64,000 bases of DNA from assembly GCA_964017155.1 (NCBI GenBank), contig OZ024857.1:13991902-14055901 (forward strand), in the 5' to 3' direction. Shown piece after piece: positions 23,035 through 55,423 of the stretch. The notes beneath the pieces are model-generated. The model saw only the letters and a program-made list of their open reading frames with translations, ran no database searches and was not told where the DNA came from. The position numbers and the translations under genes were made by a program. Within the stretch, counting starts at the first letter, position 1. The number at the start of each line of letters is the position of its first letter. The stretch comes from Oasisia sp. SBJ-2009. Taxonomy: Eukaryota > Annelida > Polychaeta > Sabellida > Siboglinidae.

Positions 23035-24290
23035 AAACACAGCACAACTGTACAATAATTGTTTAATAAATAATAATGTATATAAGTTAGCAACATGCAG
23101 ATCAACAACATAGCACACTAGTGCACCTTTTACACAACAACTACCATAAATTACTTCACAAATTAGAATTAGTTTTGACAATACGTTTGACTGACAGAAT
23201 GACCAGTACCACCTCTGCCAAAGTATGTCAATTACAATTTAACTAAAAATAATTATTGTCAGTATAGATATAAAATAAAATGTTGATACCTAAGGTTCCA
23301 TTAAATTTTGTTGATATTAAAATATGTGATTGGTGAATAGTAAAATACGTGCAGCTAATTTTAATAACATTTTAAATCACTTAGAAAAAATTCTTATGCA
23401 TGGACACTGTACTGGTAACTTTTCTTGCAAAAGTTTGACAGGATCTGGTCAAGAGTAATACTTCTAAAAGTGCCTAATTATTTATGTCATCTTGCAAAAA
23501 AGGAAACCTACTTTTATCCATTACAACATACTAATTCATTTGGGCAATTAGCAAAACTTGCGTTTAGGAACAAGCAAGTTGTGGACATTAGATCTGCAAC
23601 CATGCAATGTTGAACAGCTGACATCAATAAACATGTCGCACTGCTTGACAGAGCATATATCTTTAGGCCTATGAGGGTGGTGTATAATGGATACAGTCAT
23701 AGGCACACAATAAATAAAATATCCATGTATGTACAGATGGGATATTGTAAAGCCAAACCTGTTCCAATGAAGACCAAATATGCTATTTTGAATAATATTG
23801 TGCAAATGTTTTGGATTTGCTCATAATCTGATCTGCTCAAAATGGCTTTAAACATTTATAATGACATTATTTTTATTCCCAGCCAACACAATTTTTTTGA
23901 GAATACAGTGTAGTTATAAAAAATATCATAGTTTTGTTTAATATTTTTATAGGTGCCTTTTTGAAGTCATAATTTGCTTGACCTGTTATATTTGTATTTT
24001 GAAATCACTGTAACATTAAAGTCTCTAAAAATATATAAAAACGTTCTCTAGAAACAATTTACAATATTCCATAATGTTCTTGCAATGCAATATTCCTTTA
24101 AACAAAATAGAACATCACATGTTGTAAAATATTAGAAAAAACAGTACATATTGGCAGAGTATACTATATTATTTATACTATTGCATCTAAACATAATCTA
24201 CAAAGACAAACGTAATATATAAGTAGCACACTGTCACATGTTTTATATGTTTATAACTTAGTTATTGTTTTGTAATGACTACTATTTTTT
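23035..24290. other. Intergenic, AT-rich
   Basis: No gene, RNA or transposon signature recognised. It lies beyond the presumed 3' end of TP53I11. Confidence 0.4.
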
Positions 24291-24295
24291 CAGTA

Positions 24296-24301
24296 TTTAT
24301 T
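24296..24301 (-). terminator. Candidate poly(A) signal of TP53I11
   Basis: TTTATT on the + strand reads AATAAA on the - strand, about 360 nt after the TP53I11 stop. The region is very AT-rich, so chance occurrence is possible. Confidence 0.35.
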
Positions 24302-24603
24302 TAATGTAATCCAACTTTTTATAGTTTGGTGTTTCAGAGTTTCCATGAAGTGTAGCAATGAAATAGAAAATGGGTCATAAAAACATTGTTACTTCCTGAC
24401 ATTGTGTAATGTCAGTGTTTACCAAAATAATGTCCATTTGACCTACCTATGAACACTGATGACATCATAGGTATTACTAAACAGAAACTGCCACATTGCT
24501 ACTTATCAGCACGAACCTTTATGGGTAAATACTTAGTTAAATAGTTAGGACATCACATACACTTTGTTCTGCAATGAGCTCATGACTGTTATGAACCGTT
24601 ACC

Positions 24604-24658
24604 ATGGTCACGGTTGTCACGGACACGGTTGCCATGGACACGGCTGCAGTGGCAACGT
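24604..24658. repeat. 15-bp repeats just after the TP53I11 stop
   Basis: GGTCACGGTTGTCAC, GGACACGGTTGCCAT and GGACACGGCTGCAGT follow one another directly on the + strand. They lie in the first 55 nt of the TP53I11 3' untranslated region. The sequence contains several small palindromes (CCATGG, CTGCAG). Confidence 0.8.
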
Positions 24659-43206
<18,548 letters not shown>

Positions 43207-44049
43207 CTCGACGAGCAGTGACGACAAGTCTGTGATCCAGCGGTCTGAGCGCTACACCCAACTGTCCTGGCTCAGCCCACTCACAATCACAATCACAATC
43301 ACACCAACCGCAGCATCTTGGTTCCTATGTCCACACCACAGCGTCTGTCCACTCTGTGTGTGTGTGGCTGACACAGCCGCTGGACACTCTCACCTGCTCC
43401 CAGCCCACGCACTGACCGCTCCCACGAACTGACCAGGCACACACATACACATATGTACTATGATGGCATGATCAGATGACCGTCTACCCAAATACTAATG
43501 GGACATAGACCCGTGAATGTCACCCGCAAATGGATTGTTATTACATTACCCTTTTCCCGCCCACTGATCATGCATAACCCGGTTGTCATGGTAACCGATT
43601 CACAGGTTCAACCAATATTATGCGGGTAGTTACTATATTCAGTCAGTGCGGAGCTCGTAAAGCAGATGTGCACATTATGTAATGTGGCACATTGCTACAG
43701 CTGTCTATGCATTGTCATGCTTGAGAAACTGTCGGCTTCGCGGTAATCTCTCAGCTGACAGTGGCTTATAGGCTTTGTAAATATAACAAATTCAACTAAT
43801 CCAAAACAAATTAAATATGTCAATGCAGTACACTGCATGTAGCATTGCCAGTGCTTTGAATGGCAAGATGATTTTTGCAATTTCAACCAGGAAAAACACA
43901 AACTATACACATTTCAAATTGTGTTTTATACACCTAAAATATACTTCATTATTCAAATTAACTAAAGTAAGATTTAATTAACCTGCTGCAATTTCCTTGA
44001 TATCCCTTGGACACATAGATATCACCTATTTTCAAATAAAATAAAGGTC
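43207..44049. other. TP53I11 5' flank
   Basis: Probable 5' untranslated or promoter sequence at 43207-43450, GC-richer than the surroundings and with a CAATCACAATCACAATCACA triplet-like repeat near 43285. No TATA box was identified with confidence. Confidence 0.4.
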
Positions 44050-44325
44050 AATATTGACAAATGTGCTTTCTCTGTAGCTGCACCAAAAATCCATAATCAA
44101 CTCCTGTCACTATACAATGATCAGATAACTTTTGAAAAACTCAAGACAGATTTCTTTCAAATTGTATTCTCGCACTAAATCTTTGACAGCCCTATGCTCC
44201 AATGATAACACTTGCCTGTCCCATTTCAAGATTACTAATGTTTTATATGCTGCACTTTTGAGCTTGAATTCTCAAGGATGTAGGTGCTATAGAACTGTTA
44301 CTATCAGTATGATTATCTAATGAAA
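44050..44325 (+). mobile_element. LINE 3'-terminal remnant
   Basis: A frame from about 44066 reads FSVAAPKIHNQL and TFEKLKTDFFQI, the C-terminal motif (FSVxAPxxWNxLP ... FKxxLK) of CR1/Jockey-type LINE proteins. The tail GAGCTTGAATTCTCAAGGAT parallels that of the remnant at 27260-27490. Confidence 0.7.
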
Positions 44326-44337
44326 GCAATGGAGTAC

Positions 44338-44969
44338 GAAGGTAGGACAAAACCCCCTCCAGACAAAACCCCCTCGGACAAAACCCCCTCGGACAAAACC
44401 CCCTCCATACATAACTCCATCAAGACATAAACTCCTTCCAGACAAAACCCCCTCGGACAAAACCCCCTCATCATAGATACTAGCCTCAAGAATTATCAAA
44501 AGAAGTAAACTTAGCTTGGCTGTATATTTGTGCATACTATATATAATATAGCGGATCGGTGGTGCTGAACAACAATCATCTCTTCTCCTGAAATTTTATC
44601 TTAACTTAATAATTGTATAAATACATTTTTTAAACAAAATTGGACGCATTCAATTGTAATTATAATTTTAAATGATATTTTAGTCCTCTTATAATGTATG
44701 TCTACTAATTGAAATTATATTTTTAGAAGATAATATATATATATATTTAAACAATTGTAAAGGACATTTTATATACACCCACCATATATTTATTTATTTA
44801 TTAACTAGTTTACACCACAATTATTGTTAAATAGATATTCTATTATTTTAATTTTGTCTTTATTTATTTATTATATTAAAATATAGTTTTCATTTTAAAG
44901 AACAAATTATGTATAATATGTATATCTTATATCTATATCTTATTTATTTGCCATATTTCATTTCATTTT

Positions 44970-45025
<56 letters not shown>

Positions 45026-45190
45026 CACTATATGATTCAACGCCAGACTACATTCCAATTCATCATGTAATGCACGTTGAATATGGCAATATTATTATTA
45101 TTATTATATATATATATGTATGGAGGGGGTTTTGTCCGAGGGGGTTTTGTCCGAGGGGGTTTTGTCCGGAGGGGGTTTTGTCCGCGCACC
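44338..45190. mobile_element. Foldback-like element with repeat-array inverted ends
   Basis: The left end (44344-44469) is an array of the 15-bp unit GGACAAAACCCCCTC, partly degenerate. The right end (45120-45184) is four copies of its reverse complement. The interior is AT-rich with TA repeats and no coding region. ATGGAGTAC occurs directly outside both ends (44329-44337 and 45191-45199), a plausible 9-bp target duplication. Drosophila Foldback elements have the same plan: inverted ends built of short direct repeats, and 9-bp duplications. Confidence 0.75.
44970..45022. repeat. (AT)n microsatellite inside the Foldback-like element
   Basis: About 50 bp of AT dinucleotides; a shorter one lies at about 45100-45118 after ATT trinucleotides. 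Confidence 0.9.
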
Positions 45191-45254
45191 ATGGAGTACA
45201 GTTACTTTGTCATTAACCAGCCCTCCCAGTAAACAAGGAACCATTTTTGAACCA

Positions 45255-45495
45255 GTTGGCACGTGTAATACTGGTTCATAATTGGTACTGCTCCACCAGT
45301 ACGTGTTTTCATGTATATTCACGTGAATATACGCGTTCTGCCTGTTGTCACGAGTTTTGAATGGGTTTGACATGAGTCGTACTGGGTCAGAACTGGTACG
45401 GTTTCACTGGTATGTGTCATCATGTGAAAAACACATGTTGACACACCAAATTTGTTCGCAGAATCCGGTGAATTAACGTACGGAAACACGTGAAT
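45255..45495. promoter_or_regulatory. Cluster of CACGTG and related motifs
   Basis: CACGTG occurs near 45260, 45320 and 45486, with CATGTG variants between. GTATATTCACGTGAATATAC at 45313-45332 is a perfect 20-bp palindrome centred on CACGTG, the E-box hexamer. Whether any factor binds is unknown; repeat ancestry is equally possible. Confidence 0.4.
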
Positions 45496-48400
45496 TGAGC
45501 CAGTTGAACTTGTGAATTCACTTACAGAACATGTGAAATCACGGGTCATTGTTTGCTGGGCTGACTATATACCTGTGTGTGAGCTATGTGAGCTATGGAA
45601 AGCCACGCCAACACACAAACCACCTGGGTACCCAGAAACTACACACTACACAGCCACCATAGGGCCGCCTGGTGATTTGATTTACAGTACGTGCCAATGG
45701 CAACAACTAATTTCCGCTAACCTGCTCTATGGAGAAGCCATTGAAACAACAGCCGGGCGCAGCAACACACAATAACATTGGGTGCTAATTAATTTGGATG
45801 GAGGAGGCTTTCATGCTAATGGCATACTGCATTGATGGCCACTATTAATGACCAGCATCTTGTGTGGGCAGTGGGGCCGGAGTCTTCTTTTCCGAACGAA
45901 CACATTTTATGACTCGATAAAGATAATGTCTACCTGACTATACGGTAAAGTAATACACAATTATATCAATATCGGGTTTGTAAAAAATATATGCAAACTC
46001 AAAATATATTATTTAACTTTTAATATTCATCTGGTTCACCATTTCCATATTTCACAACATTCAGTTGATAGCAAATTTTTTGTAAATGACCTGAATAAAT
46101 TTCATTCTATGTTGTGGGCAAAGGATAATAGACTCACAGTAAACAATAGTATTATGTCAGCATGAAAGTAACTTCTGCATTATGCTTGTTATAAAAACAA
46201 GGTATCTCAGTCTCAGATATACCAAAGAAGGGATGATTATATAGGGGCCCAAGAGCTTCTTTGAACCTCATCACCCCTCATAGTTAATTGACTCAACAAT
46301 GGTAATCCATTCCATGGTGTAGCATTGGTATATTAGTATTGCCCCAAAATGGAAATGTTACCTGACTTAGCTGACTACTCTGCTTACTAATGCTGTTGGG
46401 ATATCAGAACCAAGCAGCATCATGGATACTGACATGTACATTAGCTGAATCCAGTGGCTACTTGATGATTGTTTTGTAATTAAAAGTCATTTTGAATAAT
46501 GCAAATCAAAAGTACCTCACCACATACTGCTGCAAAACAAAAGGAAACTTTATTTACCATAATGTTTTCTGGAGTTTGCTCATTTATGAGAACAATAAAA
46601 CAGAAGGTTAAATTGAAATTCATAATATGACATGTTGTGATTAATTATCAGGAGACATGATCAGAGCTCAAGGTGACATGAGATGTCCACTCCACATACT
46701 GCAATGACTGTCAACGTATGGCAAAAACAGAATTGACAAAGGAATACAGATGTGCCATTTCCATCACACAGTCAAAGAAAATTGACTTAAAACAGTGCTC
46801 TACTTAGCACACTTGTTCCTTGCCAGTGAAGTCACGTTGAAAATACTGATGAAGAAAACAGCACAAAAACCCAAGGCTGCAATCAATATGGCTGAAGTTG
46901 GATTTTGCACATGTGCTCAGCTATATAATCCATGATTGATTGTCCAAACATGTCGAGCATTTAATCAACTACACTTCATATGGACTAGACAAGAAATGTT
47001 TTGGAATGTCAGGCATAGACAGTTGAGTTTCGCTCCTATGGGACTTCCTGGAAGAATCCCGGGAAATGCAATTTGTGGTGTGGATAGACTGTGGATCAGA
47101 CAGGGGAACGATGGTTATGACATGTCATCAATAACACAGCTAATAATAATATACGGTCCATGTGTACATCTGGTAATAAACAAATTACACACTACGCCAG
47201 ACTCCCATTAACAGGTGTGACTGGGTGCCTGATTTATACACTTAAAGAGTCTTAATCACTTTTCTTTCCACCAATGCATAAATCTGAATCACCTGATATA
47301 AGTTTTAAACCACACTGTTTTGAACTGAGTGTGGAAGCTCGAGTTTTATACACAGTTATTTGGTGGTATTATTGCAGATAAGCAAATATTATCATGTCCA
47401 ACTTTATATACTATATAACAAAAACATAAGGGTGTAGATCTGAGACTAGTATCAAAGTCAATCTATAGGAGGAAGGGGTAGAGTCCCCATATCCATATCA
47501 CTGATCATATCAAAAGCCGTAAACAAATAAAATATTGGGCCTTATACAAAAATGTTGTGTTTTCATGTTTTTGTTCAGCTGCATGTAATTGTCACGGATA
47601 TGTTTACTATAAACAACACGGAAAACACTGTGGGGTTGTGGCCATGAAAGGGTTAATGGCTGAGTTTGCAGTGTAACATGACCTCCCATTGACCCCATCC
47701 TCGCCCACACATCTTGTTCAATTTATTACTTCCTCATCAACTTATACAACTTGCCAAAGTAGCTTAATCCATTTTGTCGTTGCTAGGCAACTGAGAACGA
47801 AGGAAGAGGATAAACAAGAATGGGAAGCCAGAAAAACATCCCAATGAGTTTCTAATGGCCGGTGTGCTTTAATTCGTGTCAAAGTAGAGGGCATGAGACC
47901 CACCTGAAGGCTGCGTTAATCATTGGGGTTACAGGTCTCGGCAACTTTTATATAACCTCAATCAGAGCTGGCACACCATCTTATTGCCGAGTCATGATGA
48001 GACCGCAGTTTTATTGAGTACAGATAACAAGCACCTAGTTATGTGTGGTGGACACAGCTAACCCCTCATCATCGTCTACCTATTTATGTTCTCTGGATGC
48101 TGATGTCCTCATCTCCACTCTTCAATGGTTATATATAATAATCTGACATTTTCTATATGCCATAAATCTAGCAGTTACAACCATTCAGAGGTGCATTACA
48201 GCACTGCAACAAAGATTTTCTTTAAAAAGTTAAAATAGAAGTGCATTTGTAAAATAAATGGATCAATATATAATATATATAATGATCAATATAAATAAAT
48301 AATATTAGTCAAAATAATACTAATATACTAATACTTAATTTATATGTTAATTATATTACAAGTTAAAAATAAATAATAAAAAAAAAAAAGATAAATAGTA

Positions 48401-49496
48401 GATAATAAAATGTTCTAATTTTATTTAGTTTATTTATTGAGTTCGTTCAAAGTGAAATTGCTACTTGGACAAGCAGGAAACACATGACCAAAATATCAGA
48501 TATGCTGTAAAATCATCATTCATTAATCAGTATACTACCCTCAAGTTGCACTTGGTTTGATTAGCTCATATCTACTTAATGTAACTTTTAGATGTTGTTC
48601 TGATTTACTTTGTGAATAAACATTTTTATACAAAAAACAAGAATATATGACACTGTATCAAATCATGACACCATTTCATACAACATATCATTTGTATGCA
48701 CGTTCGAAATAAAAAAGTTTATTTATATTCACATGGTCTGATGATCACATATCCTCTAAATGGTATGTTCTTATGATTGGGCTATGGTTGTTCAAGTGTT
48801 TCAGCCTCCTTTGTAAAGAACAGACTCACCACTAGAGGTGGCAAAATTATGTAGCTACATGAATTAGTGCTGCCATCTGGTGATCAACAGCAGACACAAG
48901 TTGCCCGGTGTGTACTGTAACTTCAGATTGCCTACTAATTATACCTTGCAAACAATCTATAAATTAATTCATCATCCCTTATTAACATGGCTGTAAATTT
49001 GCATTATATCTACATATAAACACTGCTCATAAAACCATGACTGTAATACTGAATAAATAAAGAAAACTGCCTTAAATAAAAACACATTAACACAATCCAT
49101 CTGACCACGTTAATAATTCAAAGGTATTTGTTATGCAGAAATTGCATCACTTATGCGGTGTTATCCAAACTTGCTGTAATTGGGTGAATTGTCTATCTCT
49201 GTGATAGAGATCAGTGCCTGGTGGTTTTGTGTGCTTCAGCTGGATGCAAGCTCAGATAGGATCATAAACACTGGCGGCTGCTGTTAGCCGAGGCAGGCTC
49301 ACATATCAGACATGTCAGTGTCAGTTTCATATGTTCTAATTGCACAGAATAGCAGCCAGTTTGAGTGATTAGTGAAAGCCTTTTGTTGCTTTCACTATGG
49401 CAAATATGTAGTTTGGGATGCTTGATAATACATTACTTTTCGTAGATTCATAATTATCCAAATGCCATCATCTAAGTGTATTAATAAACTTTTCTA
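45496..49496. other. Intergenic stretch without recognised gene
   Basis: Short frames only (for example 46936-47211), none resembling a known family. An extremely AT-rich block lies at about 48240-48440. Confidence 0.4.
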
Positions 49497-49885
49497 TTAT
49501 GGGTTGAACTCTTCCAGTATGGCTTGACCTAAGCCAATATAGCTTGACCTCAGCCAACAAAGTTTGACTGCTGCTAATATGACTTGGTTTCAGCCAATAT
49601 GGCCTGACCTTAGCCAAAATGACTTGACCCTGGCCACTATGACTTGACTTTTAATTCAGCCAATATGCCTTGACCCTGACCAATATTGCTTGACTGCTGC
49701 CAATATGGCTTGGACTTGGCCAATATGACTAGACCTTGAGTTCAGCTAATAGGAATGAGCCCAATGACCTCAGCTAATATGGTCCAATTGCAGCCAATAT
49801 GACCTGACCTTGCCCAATATGGCTTGACTTTGGTCAAAATGACCCAACCGCAGGCAATTCGACCTGATCTTGGCCAATATAGTAT
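49497..49885 (+). repeat. ~20-bp degenerate minisatellite rich in CCAAT and TGACC motifs
   Basis: About 18 variants of GCCAATATGGCTTGACCT in tandem, with a few longer units (TTTTAATTCAG insertions). Each good unit carries GCCAAT and TTGACC(T). Confidence 0.88.
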
Positions 49886-50019
49886 CTGGCATCATGTTGA
49901 CATGTGACAATGCAACATATGACAATACGGTCGGGTGTGGATGACATTAGCAACTGGCCACATATTGAATTCAGTCAATAATTAACTAACAACTTTTTAT
50001 TACTAAAACGTAGCTCAAT

Positions 50020-50165
50020 ATTTGCAAACATGCTTTCTCTGTAAGCGAGCCAACAATAAGGAAGTAACTCCCTATTACAAATAAATCTTCTGAAACTACG
50101 GCCACCTTTCGTAAAAAACCTCAAAACTTGCTTGTTTGAAAATGCACACATTTTGGGTGGTTCCA
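50020..50165 (+). mobile_element. LINE C-terminal remnant
   Basis: A broken frame reads FSVSEPTIRK and NKSSETTATFRKK, the decayed C-terminal motif of a LINE reverse-transcriptase protein, close to the copy at 27260-27490. Confidence 0.6.
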
Positions 50166-50799
50166 TAATTTTCAAGGACATAGTTACTATAGATGTGTTA
50201 CAATCATTATTAATATTATTATGGTCTACAATTGACAAAGACAACCCACATGTCCCATTTCTTAACTCAGTACTGCAACGTTCACCACTAGAACTGTGTT
50301 TGCCTCTGTCCATCTCACTTCTCAACCATCCAATACCACGTATGGCGTTATCCCAAAATGTCATCCAGCATCCTAATTACTAGGGTATTGGCAGGATTAC
50401 GAGATAGGTCAAACTTCCTATGGGTAATCACTCTTCACTGACTCAATCAACCCTCTCTTGTGAATCACAAACATATTCCTTGGCATCTCAATCTATTCCA
50501 ATAAGCAATTCCAAGTTTATTCTGACAATGTTTTTTCTGACTGCTTTCCTAGTTAGTTTCAAAGCTAAGCTTAATTGTTCACACTCACATATGTAAGGTG
50601 TCATTGCTTATCAGTATACAGTAAATGGTATCCATGGTCAAGCTAATACTTAGTTATATTTATTTTACTCATCGGCGTTAATTCTTTATAGTATTTAATT
50701 AACAGTTTTAATATGAATAATTTAACGTTTATACATTTTTATCTGAAAGTTAATTTTACATTTGTATTTATTATTATTAATATTATTTTTAACACATCA

Positions 50800-50895
50800 T
50801 AAATAGCTTTCTATATTATTGTACAGCGCCTTGAGCATATTGGATATTGCGCTTTCCCCATTGACAAACATGACATCTATATGCTTTTTAAGGGG
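50800..50895 (+). mobile_element. LINE-like 3' tail
   Basis: TTGTACAGCGCCTTGAGCAT followed by GGATATTGCGCTTT resembles the short GCGC-stem 3' tail common to many LINE families. It lies in the same orientation as the remnant at 50020 and may be its 3' end. Confidence 0.5.
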
Positions 50896-53800
50896 ATTTG
50901 CTTTATTTATCTAGGCCATCGGCAATGCTCATAGTCTTGTATACTATATGTCTTCTCTTTACTTGTGTAATTAAAGGGCATTGCCATTTTCTACCCACAT
51001 TTGTTTCTTGCTATCTCTCGCTCCATAAACCGAGCAAAGCACAGCAGGCTCCCATTACCTTTAGTTAGTACAGCACTGGTGAGGGGAGCAAAATATTATT
51101 ATTATTATTACTACTATGTGTGCTAAACAATTCTGCAGGAGTTGGAGTTTAAACAAGTTTTTTTTTAATTTTTGTTAAAGAGTGAGTTGGTTGGATTATG
51201 TGTCAGAGGTATTGTTTTAGCAGCTGATAAAGACAAATGACACCAAAGTCAAAGGAAATCACGAACATGGTAGAAATAAATTTGCAAACCTGAGGAATGT
51301 GGTGGTAAAAGCTAACTCACCTTCAAAGACTAAAATTACTTAGAATAATTCGCGGAATGTTTTGGAAAATCTAAAATGCATATGATGTGTCACATATAAT
51401 TACACGGATGTGCTTTACCTTCTAAAAGACTGTCATATTCAACCAAACATGGCTGAATTAGCAGCAATTAATTAACCCATATCTTACATTTAAATCTTAA
51501 CCCATGTTAACTCAATTGAGATAAGCCTCTTGGACGGGCATAATTAAATGTGATCGATCACAACATCACCTAGAATCAGCAGCAATTAATCTACTTCAGC
51601 CCAACTCCTAAATACACTTAATTCCAGGGATGTGCCCCCTGATATTGATCCAGAGATCCAATGAATGGTGGATTCACTTTGAATGGAGAGCAATTACGGA
51701 GCTGTCGATAGCCATTCCATTTCAGCAGTGAAGGAAAACAACAACTCTGATCCACCACCTACGTACGTTCATGCATCACTGTCATCAGTGGTAAACATTT
51801 AACCAGCACCTAGCTGATTGGTTGACATGGAAATTTTGTTAGAGTTCATTGCACATGGATGGTTTTTGTGGTAAATATTTGGTTCTCTTCTCCTAACGCG
51901 TGTTGACAACAAATATTTAATGTTTTCAGTTACTGCACACTGTCACATCCCATCACCCCATTATGTCTTTTGGGTAAGACATAAGGTCAATAGGACACTA
52001 AAGGCTGCAAGTTCTGTCTACCTATTGTCTATGTGAGGAGGCTACAAGATGAGGGAGTAATCATCATCAGAACCCAATATCCACACAGGCCTTCATGCAG
52101 GATAACATTTTTGCCAGTCTAAAATTTTTCACATACACTCAAGCCAGTACTTTGACGTGAAATAAACCATAAACATAAATGTGACACCCATTTTCTTGCC
52201 ATACTTTATGACACATAATGACATCTGAAGACCTTTTTATGGCTCTTCACTTCATATTTACCCATCCACCACCAATCCAGTGATATGTCTACCCATCCAA
52301 AATTTGATTTATCCATCCAAATGACTGGTGGACAGGTCTCCACATAAAGCTATGTCAACATATCCTACTGTGAGTAAACCTGACACAATCCAACATACCC
52401 TAACACGTTTGATAAAAAATGAAGTAGAATTTAAGTAGGAGGTAAATTTGAAAACATGAGCAACATACAAAAGGAAGACAGAGAAAAAGGTCCCATCATA
52501 CGTTGTACTGTTTGTCGAATTGACACAGCTAATTCTGTTGTTTTGATGGATCTCTGAAGTTGGTTTACAAGGTTTAAGAACAAAATAAATTACCGTATTA
52601 CTACTTCCAGGCTTCACATCCATAAAGTATGCACACTTCAGGAGTATGGAGGAGACCTTTGGGTCCCTTATGTACCAGGGCATTGCTATTGACAGATACG
52701 ACCTGGTGGTTGTGGACGCAAACCACCATTAATTACACAATATTACATTATCTAGACTTAGGGGCCAGCATGTCTATAAATTATTCAGTACAATAACACA
52801 CTCAGCAGCCTATGATGTACTGGTCACTGGGCATTGGCTCCAGGCCACTTCAAGGTGGCTCAGTTTCAGTCTGACTGTGTTCTGGATTCTCCACATGGCA
52901 TAGCTGTATATGACTACAACTCTTTCTTAGTTTTTCTTCTGTTATAGCAGTGGGTATAGATTGTATGTTGCCTTGAGATTCTATCAAGGAATTTGACCTT
53001 GGCTTGACCAAGGTACTTGTACTCCAGCTACTTACACTTGAGTGTGTCATCATCGTGGGACCTGTCTCTGTCTCTGTCTGTCCGAGAGACCACTGAGAAA
53101 AATAATGCTTCATTCCTATGGTCTCATTTGTATCGTAGATCTACACATGTTGGCAAACTCAAATATTCAAGATCAGCCTTGGGTGTCTCTACTCAGCCAA
53201 GGAGACGTCACAAAGATGTATTCACATCATACACAAGATGATTGGAATAGAGTAGAATCTCTTGTTGTCAGATCTGTCTGAGCACTGCACTGCACCAACA
53301 AGTCAATACACAACCCACTACAGGAAGATTCACCAGTGACTGGGTGGGATTGCCTGGTTGAATACACATGTGTAATCTGTGGCCTCACTCTGTCAGTTCT
53401 AATACACAGCAGTCCTCAAACATCTTTCTGCCTGACAAATGTTCCATCCAACTGCCAGCCTGTCTAGTCAGTATCTCCCACATGCCTCCACAGACCATCC
53501 TGAATGGCCTCATCTAAATTATGGGATGTAGTGGGTGCAGATCATATTTGGTGTCATCCTGTCTAGTGGCCCATGCTCTCCTGGAACAATGTCAGCTAGA
53601 CTGGACGTCTCTCACTATGGCATCATTGTTTTTATAAACTTACAAATTATCCAATGGCCACATAAAAGTGAGCTGTGATACTATATGTGATTGCATGTAC
53701 AATCTCTGATGACTGGTAGAATGTGCCACTTCTCTTTAAACGAGACAATCCTTGAGATTTTGGGAGGTGTTCTGCATTCAAGCAACCACATCCTCCTTGT

Positions 53801-55420
53801 TTTATAAATATTCTGGAAACTGTTGTATCTTGTTGGAACTCTTGTCTAGTTCTCATGTCACATGGAGTCATTGATATAACTTAAAATAACTATGTGTTAT
53901 GTCTCCAGAAACACAAACAGGCTATTTGCCATGCCTGTCTCTTATAGTTGCAGTTGACTATGTTAATATTTATTTATAAGTTTAACTTTTCCTAGGTAAA
54001 ACAAAATCAAGTTGTGAGCAATGCTTCCAGCTTACTAAACACAAACTGCTAGCCATTGTACATTGAACACATTGATTCTAGTATGAAGAATGACATATTA
54101 ATAAACAAACAGACAAGATTAGTTAAAACCCTTGCTGTAGTAGCCAGATAAACAGTTATCTGCTCTGAAAATTATGACTTTTTAAACACTGGTGTCTGTA
54201 CTTCAAAACTCCTCCGTTGCATATGTCAGATACAAGAAGGCATTGCACCAAGCACAGCCTGTTACACATCTTCCTACATACCAAAAACACAAGACCAAGG
54301 TAAAGTACTTTGTCCAATGTTCTAGGAAATATATATCACTCCAAGTAAACCAGCTCTTTCAAGTGTGCCTTGATGACACAGCAGATTGGCCTGTTGGCAT
54401 TTTGACTGTCTGATGCAAGACATGAAATGTGTGAACAGACGCTTGAAGCAATCATCCTTCAGGTCTACTTCATCTTTCCTCGGCGACTTCAGTAATGTGC
54501 TACTGCCCTTGAAATGCCCATGCAATTAGCAGAGAAAATGTCCTGTGACTTAGAAACATCCAGGAAGAAGCATTTCCAACTGTGAGCATTAAAATTCTTA
54601 TTTCCTGGAAAAACTCCTTGTATAAATACCCTCTTAATTGATATAGTTATGAACACATAAAACACCAGGTGGGTTTATCGTTCAGACAACTTAGAAGCTT
54701 AGGTTTCACATCATAGACACACATACTAATGTTGGACTTATGTACATTCATTTGGTTGTTTCCAATGTAGGCCAGGTTTCTGCTTTGTGGTTCTAATCAT
54801 GTTAAGTCTTGTTAAATAACTTTACACATTTGCAACATACTTAATTACAATTCTGCCCTGCCTTGACTCACCTGTCCAGAATATGGATCACGAGTCTGGG
54901 ACCTTGGCCAATGACATTACATCGGACAGTGTCTAACAGAATGTCATTAGGGTCATCTCTGGTAAGTGCTTAATGGACTGATAAACTCAATTACCATTGA
55001 AGGTACAGCATCTCACTGGTCAGATGATCCCAGCTTGCGCCAAGTGCTCTGTGCAGATTCAAGCATAAAGGGTTAATGTTTCAAGCACAAAGGGTTAATG
55101 TTTCAAGCAAAAAAGATTAATGCTCGAAATGTAAGCAAGAATTCTTATACTGTTTACATTGCAGGTGCAACACCTCTGAATTGAGATGTAACATACACAG
55201 GCATGCATGAACTCTAGCTCGGTGCACAATCCCACACATTATGTGGCCAACTGCTTCACAGTGACAACAGGCATACATTGCCTGCTGCCAATTTATAGTT
55301 TCCAGAACAGTTGTCTTCTATGTAATATGTTTAAAGGCAATTAAAAAAGTGTATTAGTTTTGAAATTACTAGCACAATGTTTCTACAAAGTAATGTTATA
55401 AAATATACAATGTCAGTACC
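50896..55420. other. Intergenic stretch without recognised gene
   Basis: The longest frame (52309-52683, - strand, 124 residues) shows no motif, signal or family resemblance. No RNA gene or transposon end was recognised. Confidence 0.4.
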
Positions 55421-55423
55421 TGG

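Noticed and set aside
52309..52683. 124-residue - strand frame
   Set aside because: No motif, no splice or promoter support, composition like the surrounding non-coding DNA.
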